Shown: positions 16,237-25,440 of the stretch, one piece after another
Layout: each line of letters opens with the position of its first letter
Position numbering within the stretch: the stretch's first letter is position 1
Assembly (NCBI GenBank): GCA_029555205.1
Contig: JAKPTB010000151.1
Span: 1-64,000 of the forward strand
Source: Bacillota bacterium
Lineage (GTDB): Bacteria > Bacillota > Desulfotomaculia > Desulfotomaculales > Pelotomaculaceae
Direction of reading: 5' to 3'
DNA: 64,000 nt
Notes under the pieces: model-generated
Seen by the model: the letters and a program-made list of their open reading frames with translations, nothing else
Told to the model about the DNA's origin: nothing
The model's database searches: none
Translations under genes and position numbers: made by a program

Positions 16237-17364
16237 ATGGGGAAGCGGGCAAACGCTATTTTCGAAGGAGGAGGGGTCAAGGCTGTAGGTATGCTGGGCG
16301 CCCTTTACGAGGCGGAAAGGCGAGGTTATACCTGGGTTAACCTTGCCGGTACCTCGGCCGGCGCCATTATAGCCTCGCTGGCTGCAGCAGGTTATGCGGC
16401 GGAGGAAATCAAAGAGATGGTCTGGCAGTTGGACTTTACCCTGTTCAAAGACAAGGACTGGCTGGACAGGATCCCTTTCGTGGGACTGGCCTTAAGCCTC
16501 TGGTTTGAAAACGGTCTTTACGAAGGAGACTACCTGGAGGGTTGGGTCCGGGAGAAACTGTCAGCCAAAGGAATCCATACTTTTAAAGATCTAGTGTTGA
16601 AGGAATTTGAAGACGATCCGGTCTGCCGCTACAAGTTGGTGGTCACCGCCACAGACGTTAACAGGCGCAAGCTCCTCAGGCTGCCTTACGACCTCCAGGA
16701 ATACAACCTGAATCCTGATCATATGGCTGTCTGCAAAGCCGTGCGCATGAGCGCTTCGCTGCCTTTCTTCTACGAACCCTGCAGGCTCCCCTTTGTCAAC
16801 GTAGACGGTGAGAGAATGTTAAACTATATTATAGACGGGGGAGTTTTAAGCAATTTTCCCGTATGGATCTTTGACAGCGAACAAATACCGGAATGGCCCA
16901 CTTTCGGCTTTAAAATCGTAGAACCTGATGAATACCTTTCTTTTAAATCCAATAACCCTTTCAATCTCTTCACAGCCATCCTTTCAACCATCCTTGAAGC
17001 ACGGGACAGGATTCACGAACTGGATCCCAAGAGCAAGGTCCGCACAATTTCAATTCCCTCCCTGGGAATCAAGACCACAGATTTTGAGAATATTAACAAG
17101 AAAAAGGAAGATCTTTTTCAGGCCGGTGTAGCGGCTGCAACGGGTTTTTTTGAAGGCTGGAACTTTGATTCGTTTAAAATGAATTTTTGCGGGGAAAAAT
17201 CCTGTTTGAAGACGACGCCGGATCTGCTGGAGCCGGTTTACGCCGGGTCCCCGGCTCAGCAGCGCTTTACACTGAAACCGGAGGGAACTTACTTCGGTAA
17301 AGCCGGCTCCGGGCAAAGGCCTGCAGCTCCCACTGATAACCGGAAGAGGTTGAAAAAGATTTGA
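16237..17364 (+). CDS. Patatin-like phospholipase family protein
   Basis: Lipid acyl hydrolase of 375 residues. The oxyanion-hole motif FEGGGVKAVGMLGAL opens the protein. The nucleophile elbow is AGTSAGAIIA near residue 40, and the catalytic Asp is in IIDGGVLSNFP near residue 205. The ORF track starts at a GTG three codons earlier. The ATG is preferred because the GGAGG site overlaps that GTG. There is no signal peptide, so the protein is cytoplasmic or peripheral at the membrane. It is a single gene, followed by a promoter-like TATAAT and the ACT gene. Confidence 0.92.
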   Translation: MGKRANAIFEGGGVKAVGMLGALYEAERRGYTWVNLAGTSAGAIIASLAAAGYAAEEIKEMVWQLDFTLFKDKDWLDRIPFVGLALSLWFENGLYEGDYLEGWVREKLSAKGIHTFKDLVLKEFEDDPVCRYKLVVTATDVNRRKLLRLPYDLQEYNLNPDHMAVCKAVRMSASLPFFYEPCRLPFVNVDGERMLNYIIDGGVLSNFPVWIFDSEQIPEWPTFGFKIVEPDEYLSFKSNNPFNLFTAILSTILEARDRIHELDPKSKVRTISIPSLGIKTTDFENINKKKEDLFQAGVAAATGFFEGWNFDSFKMNFCGEKSCLKTTPDLLEPVYAGSPAQQRFTLKPEGTYFGKAGSGQRPAAPTDNRKRLKKI

Positions 17365-17460
17365 CATTTTTTCTGGCCAAAGTTAAGATTGTCTTATAAT
17401 AAAAAACTTGAATCATATATAGTCATTTATTGTATCAGTTCCTGATGGAAATACCAAAAC

Positions 17461-17488
17461 AAAGCTGGATGCCAGCTTTAATTTTTTT
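17461..17488 (+). terminator. Intrinsic terminator just before the ACT-domain gene
   Basis: AAAGCTGG-ATG-CCAGCTTT followed by AATTTTTTT. It lies 17 nt before the ACT gene start and about 100 nt after the patatin gene, so it is either that gene's terminator or an attenuator in the ACT leader. Confidence 0.75.
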
Positions 17489-17504
17489 ACAAAGGAGTTT
17501 TTGT

Positions 17505-17807
17505 ATGCTGTCGCAACTAAAGTCCAAAGAAACGGGCAACCGGATTATTGTAACAGTAATCGGACCCGACCGGGTGGGTATAATCGCTGGTGTGGCGCAG
17601 GTGCTTGCCAACAACAAAATAAACATCCTGGACATCAGCCAGACGATTCTCCAGGAATTCCTGGTCATGATCATGATTGCCGATCTTAGCGGCAGCACCG
17701 TTGACATGCTTACCCTGAAGGATAGTTTGGATAAAAAAGGCCTTGAGCTGGGAGTCAGAATCGAGGCCCTGCATGAGGACGCTTTTAAATTTATGCACAG
17801 GATTTAG
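17505..17807 (+). CDS. ACT domain-containing protein (UPF0237 type)
   Basis: 100-residue small-molecule-binding regulator. The ACT core reads IIVTVIGPDRVGIIAGVAQVLANNKINILDIS, followed by the beta strand MIMIADLSG. The ORF track starts 25 codons earlier, inside the terminator. The ATG at 17505 has AAAGGAG eight nt before it. This protein is regularly paired with the DUF711 gene that follows 25 nt later. The ligand is unknown, probably an amino acid. Confidence 0.92.
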   Translation: MLSQLKSKETGNRIIVTVIGPDRVGIIAGVAQVLANNKINILDISQTILQEFLVMIMIADLSGSTVDMLTLKDSLDKKGLELGVRIEALHEDAFKFMHRI

Positions 17808-17832
17808 ACAAGTATAGTCAGGGGGAACTTTT

Positions 17833-19191
17833 ATGTTCACTTTTCAGGAAATCCTGGAGACCATTAAAATGGTGCAGGAGGAAAATTTAGATATTCGCAC
17901 CATTACCATGGGAATTAGCCTCCGGGACTGCGCCGACCCCAATCCGGCGGCAGCCAGGCAAAAAATATACGATAAGATTACCCGGCTTGCCAGGCATTTA
18001 GTCAGGACGGGAGAAAACATTGAACGGGAGTACGGCCTGCCTATCGTCAACAAAAGAATCTCGGTCACCCCTATCGCACTTGTGGCGGAAAGCAGCAGGA
18101 TTGACCATTACGTAGATTTTGCCGGAACCCTGGACGAAGCCGCAGCCGCTGTGGGCGTGAATTTTATCGGAGGCTTTTCAACCCTGGTGCACAAAGGGTT
18201 TACAAAGGCCGATAAAGCCTTGATTAACAGCATTCCGGAAGCGTTGTCCCGTACCAGCCGGGTATGCTCCTCTGTTAACGTGGCCACCACCAGGGCCGGA
18301 ATTAACATGGACGCAGTCTACCTGATGGGCCATATAATTAAAAAAACAGCGGAAAACACGGCTGATCTGGATGCAATCGGCTGCGCCAAGCTTGTGGTCT
18401 TTGCCAATGTTCCCGAGGACAATCCCTTTATGGCCGGGGCATTTCACGGGATCGGCGAGCCGGAGTGCGTGATCAATGTTGGCGTGAGCGGACCCGGTGT
18501 CGTCAAAAGGGCAGTGGACACCGTCAAGGGTGCAGACTTTGGGACACTGGCCGAAACTGTGAAAAAAACTGCCTTTAAAATCACCCGGATGGGTGAATTG
18601 GTAGGGCGTACGGCGGCCCGGATGCTGGATGTCCCCTTCGGGATCGTGGATATCTCCCTGGCGCCAACTCCAGCCATCGGTGACAGTGTAGCAGATATTC
18701 TTGAATCCATGGGGTTGGAGCGCTGCGGCACACACGGCACCACGGCCGCCCTGGCCCTCTTGAACGATGCGGTTAAAAAGGGCGGGGCCATGGCTTCATC
18801 TTACGTGGGCGGTCTTTCGGGCGCATTCATTCCAGTAAGCGAAGACGCCGGGATGATCCGCGCCGCCGAAGCGGGAGCCCTGACGCTGGACAAACTGGAA
18901 GCCATGACCTGTGTGTGCTCGGTAGGGCTGGATATGATTGCCGTGCCGGGGGATACCACCGCTGAAACAATCGCGGCCATCATCGCTGACGAAGCCGCCA
19001 TAGGAATGATTAATAAAAAAACCACTGCTGTCCGTTTGATCCCGGCAGTGGGGAAAAAAGTAGGCGATTATGTGGAATTCGGCGGGCTGCTGGGCCGGGC
19101 CCCTGTAATCCCTGTGAAGCCCTATTCATCTTCGGATTTCGTCCGGCGGGGCGGCCGGATCCCGGCCCCTATTCAAAGCCTGACAAATTAA
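17833..19191 (+). CDS. PFL family protein (DUF711/UPF0210)
   Basis: 452-residue cytoplasmic protein matching the conserved DUF711 family throughout: [34 protein letters not shown] and [23 protein letters not shown]. The family folds like pyruvate-formate-lyase-type barrels but lacks a proven reaction, and no glycyl-radical motif is visible. It forms an operon with the ACT protein, which suggests that amino-acid binding modulates it. Confidence 0.93.
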   Translation: MFTFQEILETIKMVQEENLDIRTITMGISLRDCADPNPAAARQKIYDKITRLARHLVRTGENIEREYGLPIVNKRISVTPIALVAESSRIDHYVDFAGTLDEAAAAVGVNFIGGFSTLVHKGFTKADKALINSIPEALSRTSRVCSSVNVATTRAGINMDAVYLMGHIIKKTAENTADLDAIGCAKLVVFANVPEDNPFMAGAFHGIGEPECVINVGVSGPGVVKRAVDTVKGADFGTLAETVKKTAFKITRMGELVGRTAARMLDVPFGIVDISLAPTPAIGDSVADILESMGLERCGTHGTTAALALLNDAVKKGGAMASSYVGGLSGAFIPVSEDAGMIRAAEAGALTLDKLEAMTCVCSVGLDMIAVPGDTTAETIAAIIADEAAIGMINKKTTAVRLIPAVGKKVGDYVEFGGLLGRAPVIPVKPYSSSDFVRRGGRIPAPIQSLTN

Positions 19192-19204
19192 TCTGTAAAA
19201 ATAT

Positions 19205-19237
19205 ACGGGCTCCGGTGGAACACCAGGGCCCGTTTTA
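19205..19237. terminator. Bidirectional terminator between convergent genes
   Basis: ACGGGC-tcc-GGTG-gaa-CACC-agg-GCCCGT followed by TTTAACTTTATT on the plus strand. It sits between the DUF711 gene and yjbQ. Confidence 0.7.
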
Positions 19238-19240
19238 ACT

Positions 19241-19648
19241 TTATTCTTCTATAACCTTGATAAGAACCTTCCTGCGCCGGGGACCGTCGTACTCGCAAAA
19301 GTAAAGGCCCTGCCAGGTACCCAGGAGAAGCCTTCCCCCGGTTACAAAAACTGAAAGGGAAACTCCTGTGAGAGTTGACTTGATGTGGGCTGCTGAATTA
19401 CCTTCACTATGTTTGTACCCGTCTTCAAAGGGAATAATCTTGTTAAGCTCAGCCAGGATATCGGCCGTCACAGTAGGGTCGGCATTTTCATTAATGGTCA
19501 GGCCGGCCGTCGTGTGCGGCACAAAGAGACGGCAGACGCCTTCAACCACACCGCTTTTGGCAATAATACGGTTTACTTCGCCGGTGATATCTACCATCTG
19601 CGTTCTCTCGCGGGTTGATACCTCCAGGGTGTAAGTTTTTGAAGCCAT
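19241..19648 (-). CDS. YjbQ family (UPF0047) protein
   Basis: 135-residue beta-sandwich protein. Family motifs are VEGVCRLFVPHTTAGLTINENADPTV and IPFEDGYKHSEGNSAAHIKSTLTG, followed by LGTWQGLYFCEYDGPRRRK. Members carry a His-rich pocket and have been linked to a side thiamine-phosphate-synthase activity; the physiological role is open. I chose the ATG (MASKTY) rather than the GTG three codons earlier, since AGAGGAG overlaps the GTG. It lies 17 nt after rex on the same strand. Confidence 0.93.
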   Translation of the reverse strand: MASKTYTLEVSTRERTQMVDITGEVNRIIAKSGVVEGVCRLFVPHTTAGLTINENADPTVTADILAELNKIIPFEDGYKHSEGNSAAHIKSTLTGVSLSVFVTGGRLLLGTWQGLYFCEYDGPRRRKVLIKVIEE

Positions 19649-19664
19649 GGAACCCACTCCTCTA

Positions 19665-20312
19665 TTACTTGCCGCGGGATTCGAACTGCCTCATGCCCAG
19701 GTTGAAGGTTAAAATTTCAAGGTTGACCGACAAATCTACGTTCCGCAGCTCAATATGCTCTGGCACATTTAAGGAAACAGGCGCAAAATTCAAGATGGCA
19801 ACCAGGCCGTTTTTTATCATCAGGTCTGCAACTTCCTGGGCTGCTTTGGCCGGAACCGCAATAATACCAATTTTTACATTGTGCTTGGCAATTATTTCGG
19901 GCATTTTTTCCGGAGGACTGACTTCCATATCGACAATTTTTTTACCGATTTTAGTCAGGTCATTGTCAAAAATCCCGACAACGGAGAAACCGCGGTTGTT
20001 AAATCCCTTGTAAGTGCTTAAGGCAAAGCCGAGGTTGCCGGCTCCGACCAGCACCAGGGGCCAGGGCTCGTTGAGATTCAGGATTTTGGAGGTATAATGC
20101 ATCAGGTCCCTAACATTATAGCCCACACCCCGGGTTCCGAATTCACCGAAGTAGGCCAGGTCCTTTCTTACCTGGGCGGGACTGACGCCTACTCCGTCTG
20201 CAATCTCAACCGATGATATGGTAATAACGCCTTTTCTGTCTAATTGTTCCAGATACCGTGAATAAACAGACAACCTTATTATGGTAGCCTCTGGTACCCT
20301 GAGTGTTTTCAT
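19665..20312 (-). CDS. rex: Redox-sensing transcriptional repressor Rex
   Basis: 215 residues. An N-terminal winged helix ([45 protein letters not shown]) is followed by a Rossmann domain that senses NADH/NAD+ ([31 protein letters not shown]). It represses fermentation, hydrogen and energy genes when NADH is low. A Rex-like operator is visible at the promoter of the hydEFG operon 5 kb away, and a half-site lies just ahead of rex itself. The start ATG has GGAGGGTTAATTA. Confidence 0.97.
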   Translation of the reverse strand: MKTLRVPEATIIRLSVYSRYLEQLDRKGVITISSVEIADGVGVSPAQVRKDLAYFGEFGTRGVGYNVRDLMHYTSKILNLNEPWPLVLVGAGNLGFALSTYKGFNNRGFSVVGIFDNDLTKIGKKIVDMEVSPPEKMPEIIAKHNVKIGIIAVPAKAAQEVADLMIKNGLVAILNFAPVSLNVPEHIELRNVDLSVNLEILTFNLGMRQFESRGK

Positions 20313-20613
20313 TAATTAACCCTCCGAAACATTTCACAAACCTTCATTACAAAAAGATAAACTTACAAAAAAATAAACCTACAAAAAAGAAACCTATAAA
20401 AAGATAAACTTAATTTTGTCATAATTAACACTGTTTTTACAGATAAATCTGCTTGTGCAATTATGTACTATTCTATCTTATTATTGCATCCAACGTCAAA
20501 TAACTTTTCCCTGCCGCCTGGTTTTGCAATTCTTTGGGCCCCTGGATTGTCCCGGCAAACTAGTTTTCGAAAAAGAAACCCTGCTTTAAGCAAGGTGATG
20601 CTTCCCAGCTTAT
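20313..20613. other. Upstream region of rex with A-rich repeats and a Rex half-site
   Basis: The minus strand reads TTGTGAAATGTTTCGG at 20322-20339: a perfect left Rex half-site with a degenerate right half. Between about 20346 and 20412 four A-rich units of about 16 nt follow each other (TTACAAAAAGATAAAC and variants). No gene is seen. Confidence 0.45.
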
Positions 20614-20934
20614 TTATATTGTAACTGCCGTGCCGCTGGCGGTTACCATCAGCATTCCTTCCCTGATAACCTCGTAGTCGAGATCCACTCCCACCACTGC
20701 GTTTGCCCCCAGTCTTCTGGCCTGGGAAGCCATCTCCTCGATAGCGATTTTCCTGGCCTGGGACAATTTTTCCTCGTAGGCGCCGGATCGTCCGCCTACG
20801 ATATCGGTTATACTCGCGAAAAGATCCCTCACAATATTAGCGCCCATAATAGCCTCTCCTGAAACAATGCCCAGGTATGCCTGGATCTTGCGGCCGTCAA
20901 CGGACGGCGTTGTTGTTAAGATAATTCTACACAC
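20614..20934 (-). CDS. YbjQ family (UPF0145) protein
   Basis: About 105-residue pentamer-forming family protein ([54 protein letters not shown]). Function is unknown; it has been called a heavy-metal-binding domain. The annotated GTG start abuts a GGGGGG run with no spacing. Family members start at or near the ILTTTP segment. The start is therefore uncertain, and a rare ATT codon six nt further on is possible. Confidence 0.9.
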   Translation of the reverse strand: MCRIILTTTPSVDGRKIQAYLGIVSGEAIMGANIVRDLFASITDIVGGRSGAYEEKLSQARKIAIEEMASQARRLGANAVVGVDLDYEVIREGMLMVTASGTAVTI

Positions 20935-21120
20935 CCCCCTGATCTGATTATATCTTTAAAACAGCACGGCGTAAATAATGATTGTGAAATTTCGATCATC
21001 CTGTTGTTCAATACCTGGTGAGGACAAAATTAAAGCTGCAGCTTTTTTTAAAAAACTTTTTTTTAAATATCTTATTTAAGATGATAAGTTTACAATAACA
21101 AGCTTTCGGGTGCACTTGCT

Positions 21121-22527
21121 TTAGAAGTAAAAATCCCTCTGTCCCCCGGCAATCTGCTCCAGGACCCTTTTGGTTTTTTCCCGGACTGCCGGGCTGCTGA
21201 TCATCTCCAGGTGCCTTGCGATGGCTTCTTCACCGCTCCGCCTGGTTTCAGGAGTTGCGTAATCCATTAAAAATTCCTTGAAAGTGAGAATAGCATTGGG
21301 CTGACATACATTCTGTATTTCTCCGCTTTTGGCCAGAGGCATAAAACGGTCCCCGGTCCTCCCGCTGCGGTAGCAGGCCGTACAAAAACTGGGGATATAA
21401 CCGGACTTGCAGATGCTGGTGATAACCTCGTTGATGCTGCGGCGGTCTTCAACATTAAACTGGGGTGATTCCTCACACTTGCCTTCCCCGTTCTTTTCCA
21501 GGCGATAGCCGCCGACACCGGTGCAGGAACCGGCGCTGAGCTGGGAGATTCCCACCTTAACCAGTTCGTCCCGGAAATCCGCCCTTTCCCGGGTGGAAAG
21601 GATGATTCCCGTGTAGGGGACAGCCAGCCGGAGAATAGCAACAATCTTTTTGAAAGATTCATCTGAAACAAGATGTGGAAAAGTTTCCAGGTTTACGCCC
21701 CGGGCCGGTCTCATTCGCGGCACTGATATGGTATGGGGCCCGACGCCAAAGACCTCCTCCAGGTGCAGAACATGCAGCAGCAAGGCCAGCACCTCAAATT
21801 TATAATCATAAAGTCCGAACAGAACACCCCCTCCCACATCGTCAATGCCTGCCTCCATAGCCCTGTCAAAGGCGCAGGTGTGCCAGTCGTAATCCTTCTT
21901 GGGGCCTGCCGGGTGCATTCTGGCATAAGTGGCCCGGTGATAAGTTTCTTGAAAAAGAATGTAGGTGCCAATTTTAGCCTCTTTCAGTTTCCGGTAATTT
22001 TCATGCGTGGTAGCAGCTATGTTGACATTAACACGCCTGATGCTGCCGTTTTTTTCCTTGACCGAGTAAATGGTTTCAATAGCTTCCAGAATATAATCTA
22101 TGGGGCAATTTACCGGATCCTCTCCGCATTCCAGGGCCAGGCGCTTGTGGCCCATGTCTTCCAGGGCGGTTACCTCATTTCTGATCTCTTCCATGGTCAA
22201 CTTACGCCGTTCGAATTTATTATCCCGCCTGTAGCCGCAATAGATGCAATTATTGATGCAGTAGTCACTGATGTACAAAGGAGCGAAAAAAACAAGCCTC
22301 TTGCCATAGATGCTCTCCTTAATCCTGCTGGCCTGATGGTATATTTTTTCAAGTATTTCCCTGTCTTCGGCATGCAGCAGCACCGCCGTTTCTTCCGGCG
22401 TCAGACCTTCACACTGCCCCGCCTTGTCGACAATCCGCCTGGTTTCCTCCAGATTCGCAGTGCGGGCTTTCTCCAGCAGTCCGTTAATATACCTATCATC
22501 AATGAAGTCAGCTCTGTGCTGGTTCAA
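21121..22527 (-). CDS. hydG: [FeFe] hydrogenase H-cluster radical SAM maturase HydG
   Basis: Cleaves tyrosine to give the CO and CN ligands of the H-cluster. It has 468 residues, full length. The radical-SAM motif is CINNCIYCGY. The C-terminal auxiliary cluster motif is CTACYRSGRTGDRFM. The start is TTG with GGAGGG eight nt upstream. It is the last gene of the TM1266-hydF-hydE-hydG unit, 107 nt after hydE. No hydrogenase structural gene is inside the window. Confidence 0.97.
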   Translation of the reverse strand: MNQHRADFIDDRYINGLLEKARTANLEETRRIVDKAGQCEGLTPEETAVLLHAEDREILEKIYHQASRIKESIYGKRLVFFAPLYISDYCINNCIYCGYRRDNKFERRKLTMEEIRNEVTALEDMGHKRLALECGEDPVNCPIDYILEAIETIYSVKEKNGSIRRVNVNIAATTHENYRKLKEAKIGTYILFQETYHRATYARMHPAGPKKDYDWHTCAFDRAMEAGIDDVGGGVLFGLYDYKFEVLALLLHVLHLEEVFGVGPHTISVPRMRPARGVNLETFPHLVSDESFKKIVAILRLAVPYTGIILSTRERADFRDELVKVGISQLSAGSCTGVGGYRLEKNGEGKCEESPQFNVEDRRSINEVITSICKSGYIPSFCTACYRSGRTGDRFMPLAKSGEIQNVCQPNAILTFKEFLMDYATPETRRSGEEAIARHLEMISSPAVREKTKRVLEQIAGGQRDFYF

Positions 22528-22633
22528 GAAAAAACCCTCCTCAATCTTTGTTCTTAAAAAAATTTAACTTTCATCTAATCTGGTCCCGGCGATTTAATAA
22601 AACCCATTAATTAACTAATAATTGAACCCGCCG

Positions 22634-23686
22634 TCAAAGCCTCCCGTACCCGTGGCCGAAGTCCCGGGCTACCCTTCGCCCGGCACTTTCTACCGTCCGG
22701 ACCGCCTTGGCATAGCTTTCTTCCGGCATTTCCCCAAGCCCGGCCTTACCGGGGTAGATGCGGTAGTTCCCGCGGTAAGGCAGCGGTGTCATGTTCGGCA
22801 TAATCACGTTTGCTCCGCTTTTTAGCGCCCTGGCCCTGCCCCGGGAATCCAGCGTGGCCGTAGCCGTGGTAGCCGGCAGGTGGGACCTGGGCAGGACTAG
22901 GCGGACCAGAGCCAGTGTCTTTAAGACCTGTTCCAAAGCACCGGGGGGGAATTTTTCCAGGGGCGTCCCGTCAGCCGGGATAAAGGGACCAATCCCGGCC
23001 ATTTCCACATCCAACATGCGCAGCAACAGGATATCCCCGGCCAGGGTCTCCAGGGACTGGCCCGGCAGACCGACCATATTCCCCGAACCCACCTGGTAAC
23101 CCAGTTCTTGCAGCCAGGCTATTCTTTTCAGCCTTTCCTCCAGGGTGGTCCCGGGACGCAGGGCTCCAAACAGACGGGGGTCGCTGGTTTCGTATTTTAA
23201 GAGGTAGCGGTCAGCCCCGGCTTCCTTGAGCAGCGCGTACTCCGTCCAGGTGCGGTCGCCGATGGAAAGCGTAATGGCAACATCCAATTCTCCCTTCAAC
23301 CTGCTGATCAGATCTGCCAGATCTTCGGCAGTATAGAATCCGTCCTCTCCCGACTGGAGGACAATGGTGCGGCAGCCCAGGTCTGCAGCCCGGCGGGCGC
23401 TTTCCATTATCTCCGCCGGACTCATCCGGTACCTGACCAGCCGGCGGTTGTTTTTCCTCAGTCCGCAATACAGGCAGTTTCCGGCGCAGTAATTGGAAAA
23501 CTCAATGAGCCCCCTTAAATGGACCTCTTCACCGACAAACCGGGAGCGCACCTCATCCGCCAGCTCAAAAAGTCTGGCGCTTTCCTGCTCATCCGCCCCC
23601 AGCAGTAACCGTAAATCTTCCCGGGACAGCTCTCTTCCGTCAGCGGCCCGTTCCAGCGCATCCGAAAAGGCCTTGCGCACACTCAT
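22634..23686 (-). CDS. hydE: [FeFe] hydrogenase H-cluster radical SAM maturase HydE
   Basis: Radical SAM enzyme of 350 residues that acts on the HydG product on the way to the dithiolate bridge. The cluster motif is CAGNCLYCGLRKNN. The SAM-binding segments (LQSGEDG, MVGLPGQ) are present. It overlaps the 3' end of hydF by 47 nt, so translation is coupled. The start ATG is preceded by GGGAGTGA. Confidence 0.96.
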   Translation of the reverse strand: MSVRKAFSDALERAADGRELSREDLRLLLGADEQESARLFELADEVRSRFVGEEVHLRGLIEFSNYCAGNCLYCGLRKNNRRLVRYRMSPAEIMESARRAADLGCRTIVLQSGEDGFYTAEDLADLISRLKGELDVAITLSIGDRTWTEYALLKEAGADRYLLKYETSDPRLFGALRPGTTLEERLKRIAWLQELGYQVGSGNMVGLPGQSLETLAGDILLLRMLDVEMAGIGPFIPADGTPLEKFPPGALEQVLKTLALVRLVLPRSHLPATTATATLDSRGRARALKSGANVIMPNMTPLPYRGNYRIYPGKAGLGEMPEESYAKAVRTVESAGRRVARDFGHGYGRL

Positions 23687-24965
23687 TCACTCCCGCTTTG
23701 CTTTGTTCAAGGAGGCGCAGGGCACCCGGGAAGGGTGAAAGGGCCCGCCTCAAAATACCGTGCAGGCTGGCTATGAGCACCCCGTAGTTAACCACCGGCA
23801 CTCCGGCGCCGGCTGCCTGCATGAGCCGGTGCAGCATTTCTTTGCGGTTGATCATACAGGCTCCGCAATGAACAATCAGTTTGTACTGCCCCAGCTCCGA
23901 GGGCATCTCAATGCCGCTGGACCAATCGAAGTGCAGTTCTCCCCCCGCCTTCCGGCGCAGCCAGCGGGGTATTTTAACAGTGCCGATGTCATCCTCCACC
24001 CGGTGGTGGGTGCAGGCCTCGGCGATTAAAACCCTGTCTCCGGGATTTAAGGAATCCACGGCCAGGGCCCCGGCCACCAGCGCCTCCAGATCTCCCTTAT
24101 AGCGGGCGAAAAGGATGGAAAAGGAGGTCAGCATGATATCTCCGGGGGTATCGGCGTCCACCTTGGAAAAAGCCTGGGAGTCGGTAACCACCAGCTTCGG
24201 CTTCCGGACCAGGCCGGCAAGGGCTGCCTTCAATTCACTTTCTTTGACCACCAGGGCCATAGCGTTATTGTCCAAAATGTCCCGGATCGTCTGGACCTGG
24301 GGCAAAATAAGCCTCCCCTTAGGGGCCGCCTTATCGATGGGAACAACCAGGACCACGGTATCGCCCGGGTTAATCAAATCGCCGAGAATGGTCGGCAAAG
24401 CCCAGTCCTTGGGGGCCAGCCGGATCATTTCTTGAACCAGTTGTTCGATGCCCTGCCGGGAAACGGCGCTTGCCGGAACAACCCTGATCCCAAGTAACCT
24501 CTCAAATTCTGCAGCTTGAGCCTCCGGATACAGATCGATTTTGTTCAGTACCCCCAGCACGGGTACGCCCTGCTCCCCGGCTTTCCTGATCAGCTCCAGT
24601 TCATAGTCTATTTCCACCGGGGCCTGGCCGGCATCGATCACCAGGATCATAAAATCCGCCTTAGCGAGCACAGCTGTGGTTTTTTTAATCCTGAGGCCGC
24701 CCAATTCCCCAACATCATCGATCCCGGCCGTGTCTATGAGCACTACCGGCCCCAGCGGCAGGATCTCCATTGTCTTATAGACCGGATCAGTGGTGGTGCC
24801 CGGTACGCTGGAAACAATGGCAACTTCCTGGTTGGCCAGAGCGTTAATCAGGCTTGACTTGCCGGCATTGCGCCTGCCGAAAATGGCAATGTGAAGTCTG
24901 CTTCCCCTGGGTGTCTCATTTAAGCTTCCCACAGTCAAAGCAACATCCGCCCCCTTCCTTAGCAA
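23640..24965 (-). CDS. hydF: [FeFe] hydrogenase maturation GTPase HydF
   Basis: Scaffold on which the 2Fe subcluster is built. It has up to 441 residues. The N-terminal GTPase has G1 GRRNAGKSS, VDTAG-type G3 (IDTAGIDD) and NKID G4. The C-terminal cluster domain shows ACTHHR and VHCGACM, the CxH...HCxxC ligands. The TTG taken by the ORF track has little upstream ribosome site. A TTG at 24938 or GTG at 24932, after AAGGAAGGGGG, is more likely and would leave a start close to NETPRGSRLHIAIFG. Confidence 0.97.
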   Translation of the reverse strand: MLRKGADVALTVGSLNETPRGSRLHIAIFGRRNAGKSSLINALANQEVAIVSSVPGTTTDPVYKTMEILPLGPVVLIDTAGIDDVGELGGLRIKKTTAVLAKADFMILVIDAGQAPVEIDYELELIRKAGEQGVPVLGVLNKIDLYPEAQAAEFERLLGIRVVPASAVSRQGIEQLVQEMIRLAPKDWALPTILGDLINPGDTVVLVVPIDKAAPKGRLILPQVQTIRDILDNNAMALVVKESELKAALAGLVRKPKLVVTDSQAFSKVDADTPGDIMLTSFSILFARYKGDLEALVAGALAVDSLNPGDRVLIAEACTHHRVEDDIGTVKIPRWLRRKAGGELHFDWSSGIEMPSELGQYKLIVHCGACMINRKEMLHRLMQAAGAGVPVVNYGVLIASLHGILRRALSPFPGALRLLEQSKAGVNECAQGLFGCAGTGR

Positions 24966-25027
24966 AAAAATTATCTATTTAAAAAAAATGGAGCATCACC
25001 CCAAAGGTCCCTTTCCTTGCGGTATTC

Positions 25028-25130
25028 AATTAAGTCAGCCTCTTGTCTAAAAACTTACAGAGCCTTTGAGTATAGAAACCTCGTAAAGCTCTATCTTAGC
25101 ATCATTCTTGTTAAAACCTTACAGATCCTT
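25028..25130 (-). repeat. Direct repeat of the 3' end of the TM1266-type gene
   Basis: The last codons and following bases of the gene (CTCAAAGGATCTGTAAGGTTTTA-aCAAGA) recur about 65 nt downstream as CTCAAAGGCTCTGTAAGTTTTTA-gaCAAGA. This looks like a partial tandem duplication. Confidence 0.6.
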
Positions 25131-25373
25131 TGAGAGCAACGCCGTTTTAACTTTAACACCCGCAATTCCGCCCAGTTTTCCACTTAAGGCTCCGATTTCA
25201 TCGGTGGAACCGTCGATAATCAAGGAGATTACCGATAAATCACGCTCCCTGTAAGGAATACCCATGCGTCCTACGATAATTTCGCTGTATTCACTGAGAA
25301 CGCTGTTGATTTTCCTGGAGGAGTTCTCCCTGTTTTCCACGATCACTCCAATAATCCCAATGCGCCGCGCCAA
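25119..25373 (-). CDS. TM1266 family iron-only hydrogenase system regulator
   Basis: 84-residue ACT-like small protein (RRIGIIGVIVENRENSSRKINSVLSEYSEIIVGRMGIPYRERDLSVISLIIDG). It is regularly encoded with hydE, hydF and hydG and named a putative regulator of the iron-only hydrogenase system. The ORF track starts 17 codons upstream, inside a terminator hairpin. The TTG at 25373 with GGGGGAGG seven nt before it is far better. First gene of the maturase operon, behind a structured leader. Confidence 0.9.
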   Translation of the reverse strand: MARRIGIIGVIVENRENSSRKINSVLSEYSEIIVGRMGIPYRERDLSVISLIIDGSTDEIGALSGKLGGIAGVKVKTALLSKDL

Positions 25374-25400
25374 ATCTTCACCTCCCCCACAACTCTCTCC

Positions 25401-25440
25401 ATAAAGAAAGCCCCTTTTCCGCAATGCGAAAAAAGGGCCT
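25401..25440 (-). terminator. Leader terminator before the hydrogenase maturation operon
   Basis: On the minus strand AGGCCCTTTTTTCGC-ATT-GCGGAAAAGGGGCTTT is followed by CTTTAT. It is a stem of about 15 bp with some G-U pairs. It lies upstream of the first start codon, so it must be bypassed for expression. Confidence 0.8.

Noticed and set aside
20415-20431. Possible second Rex operator (TTGTCATAATTAACAC)
   Set aside because: The spacing between half-sites is two bases, not four, and both halves are degenerate.
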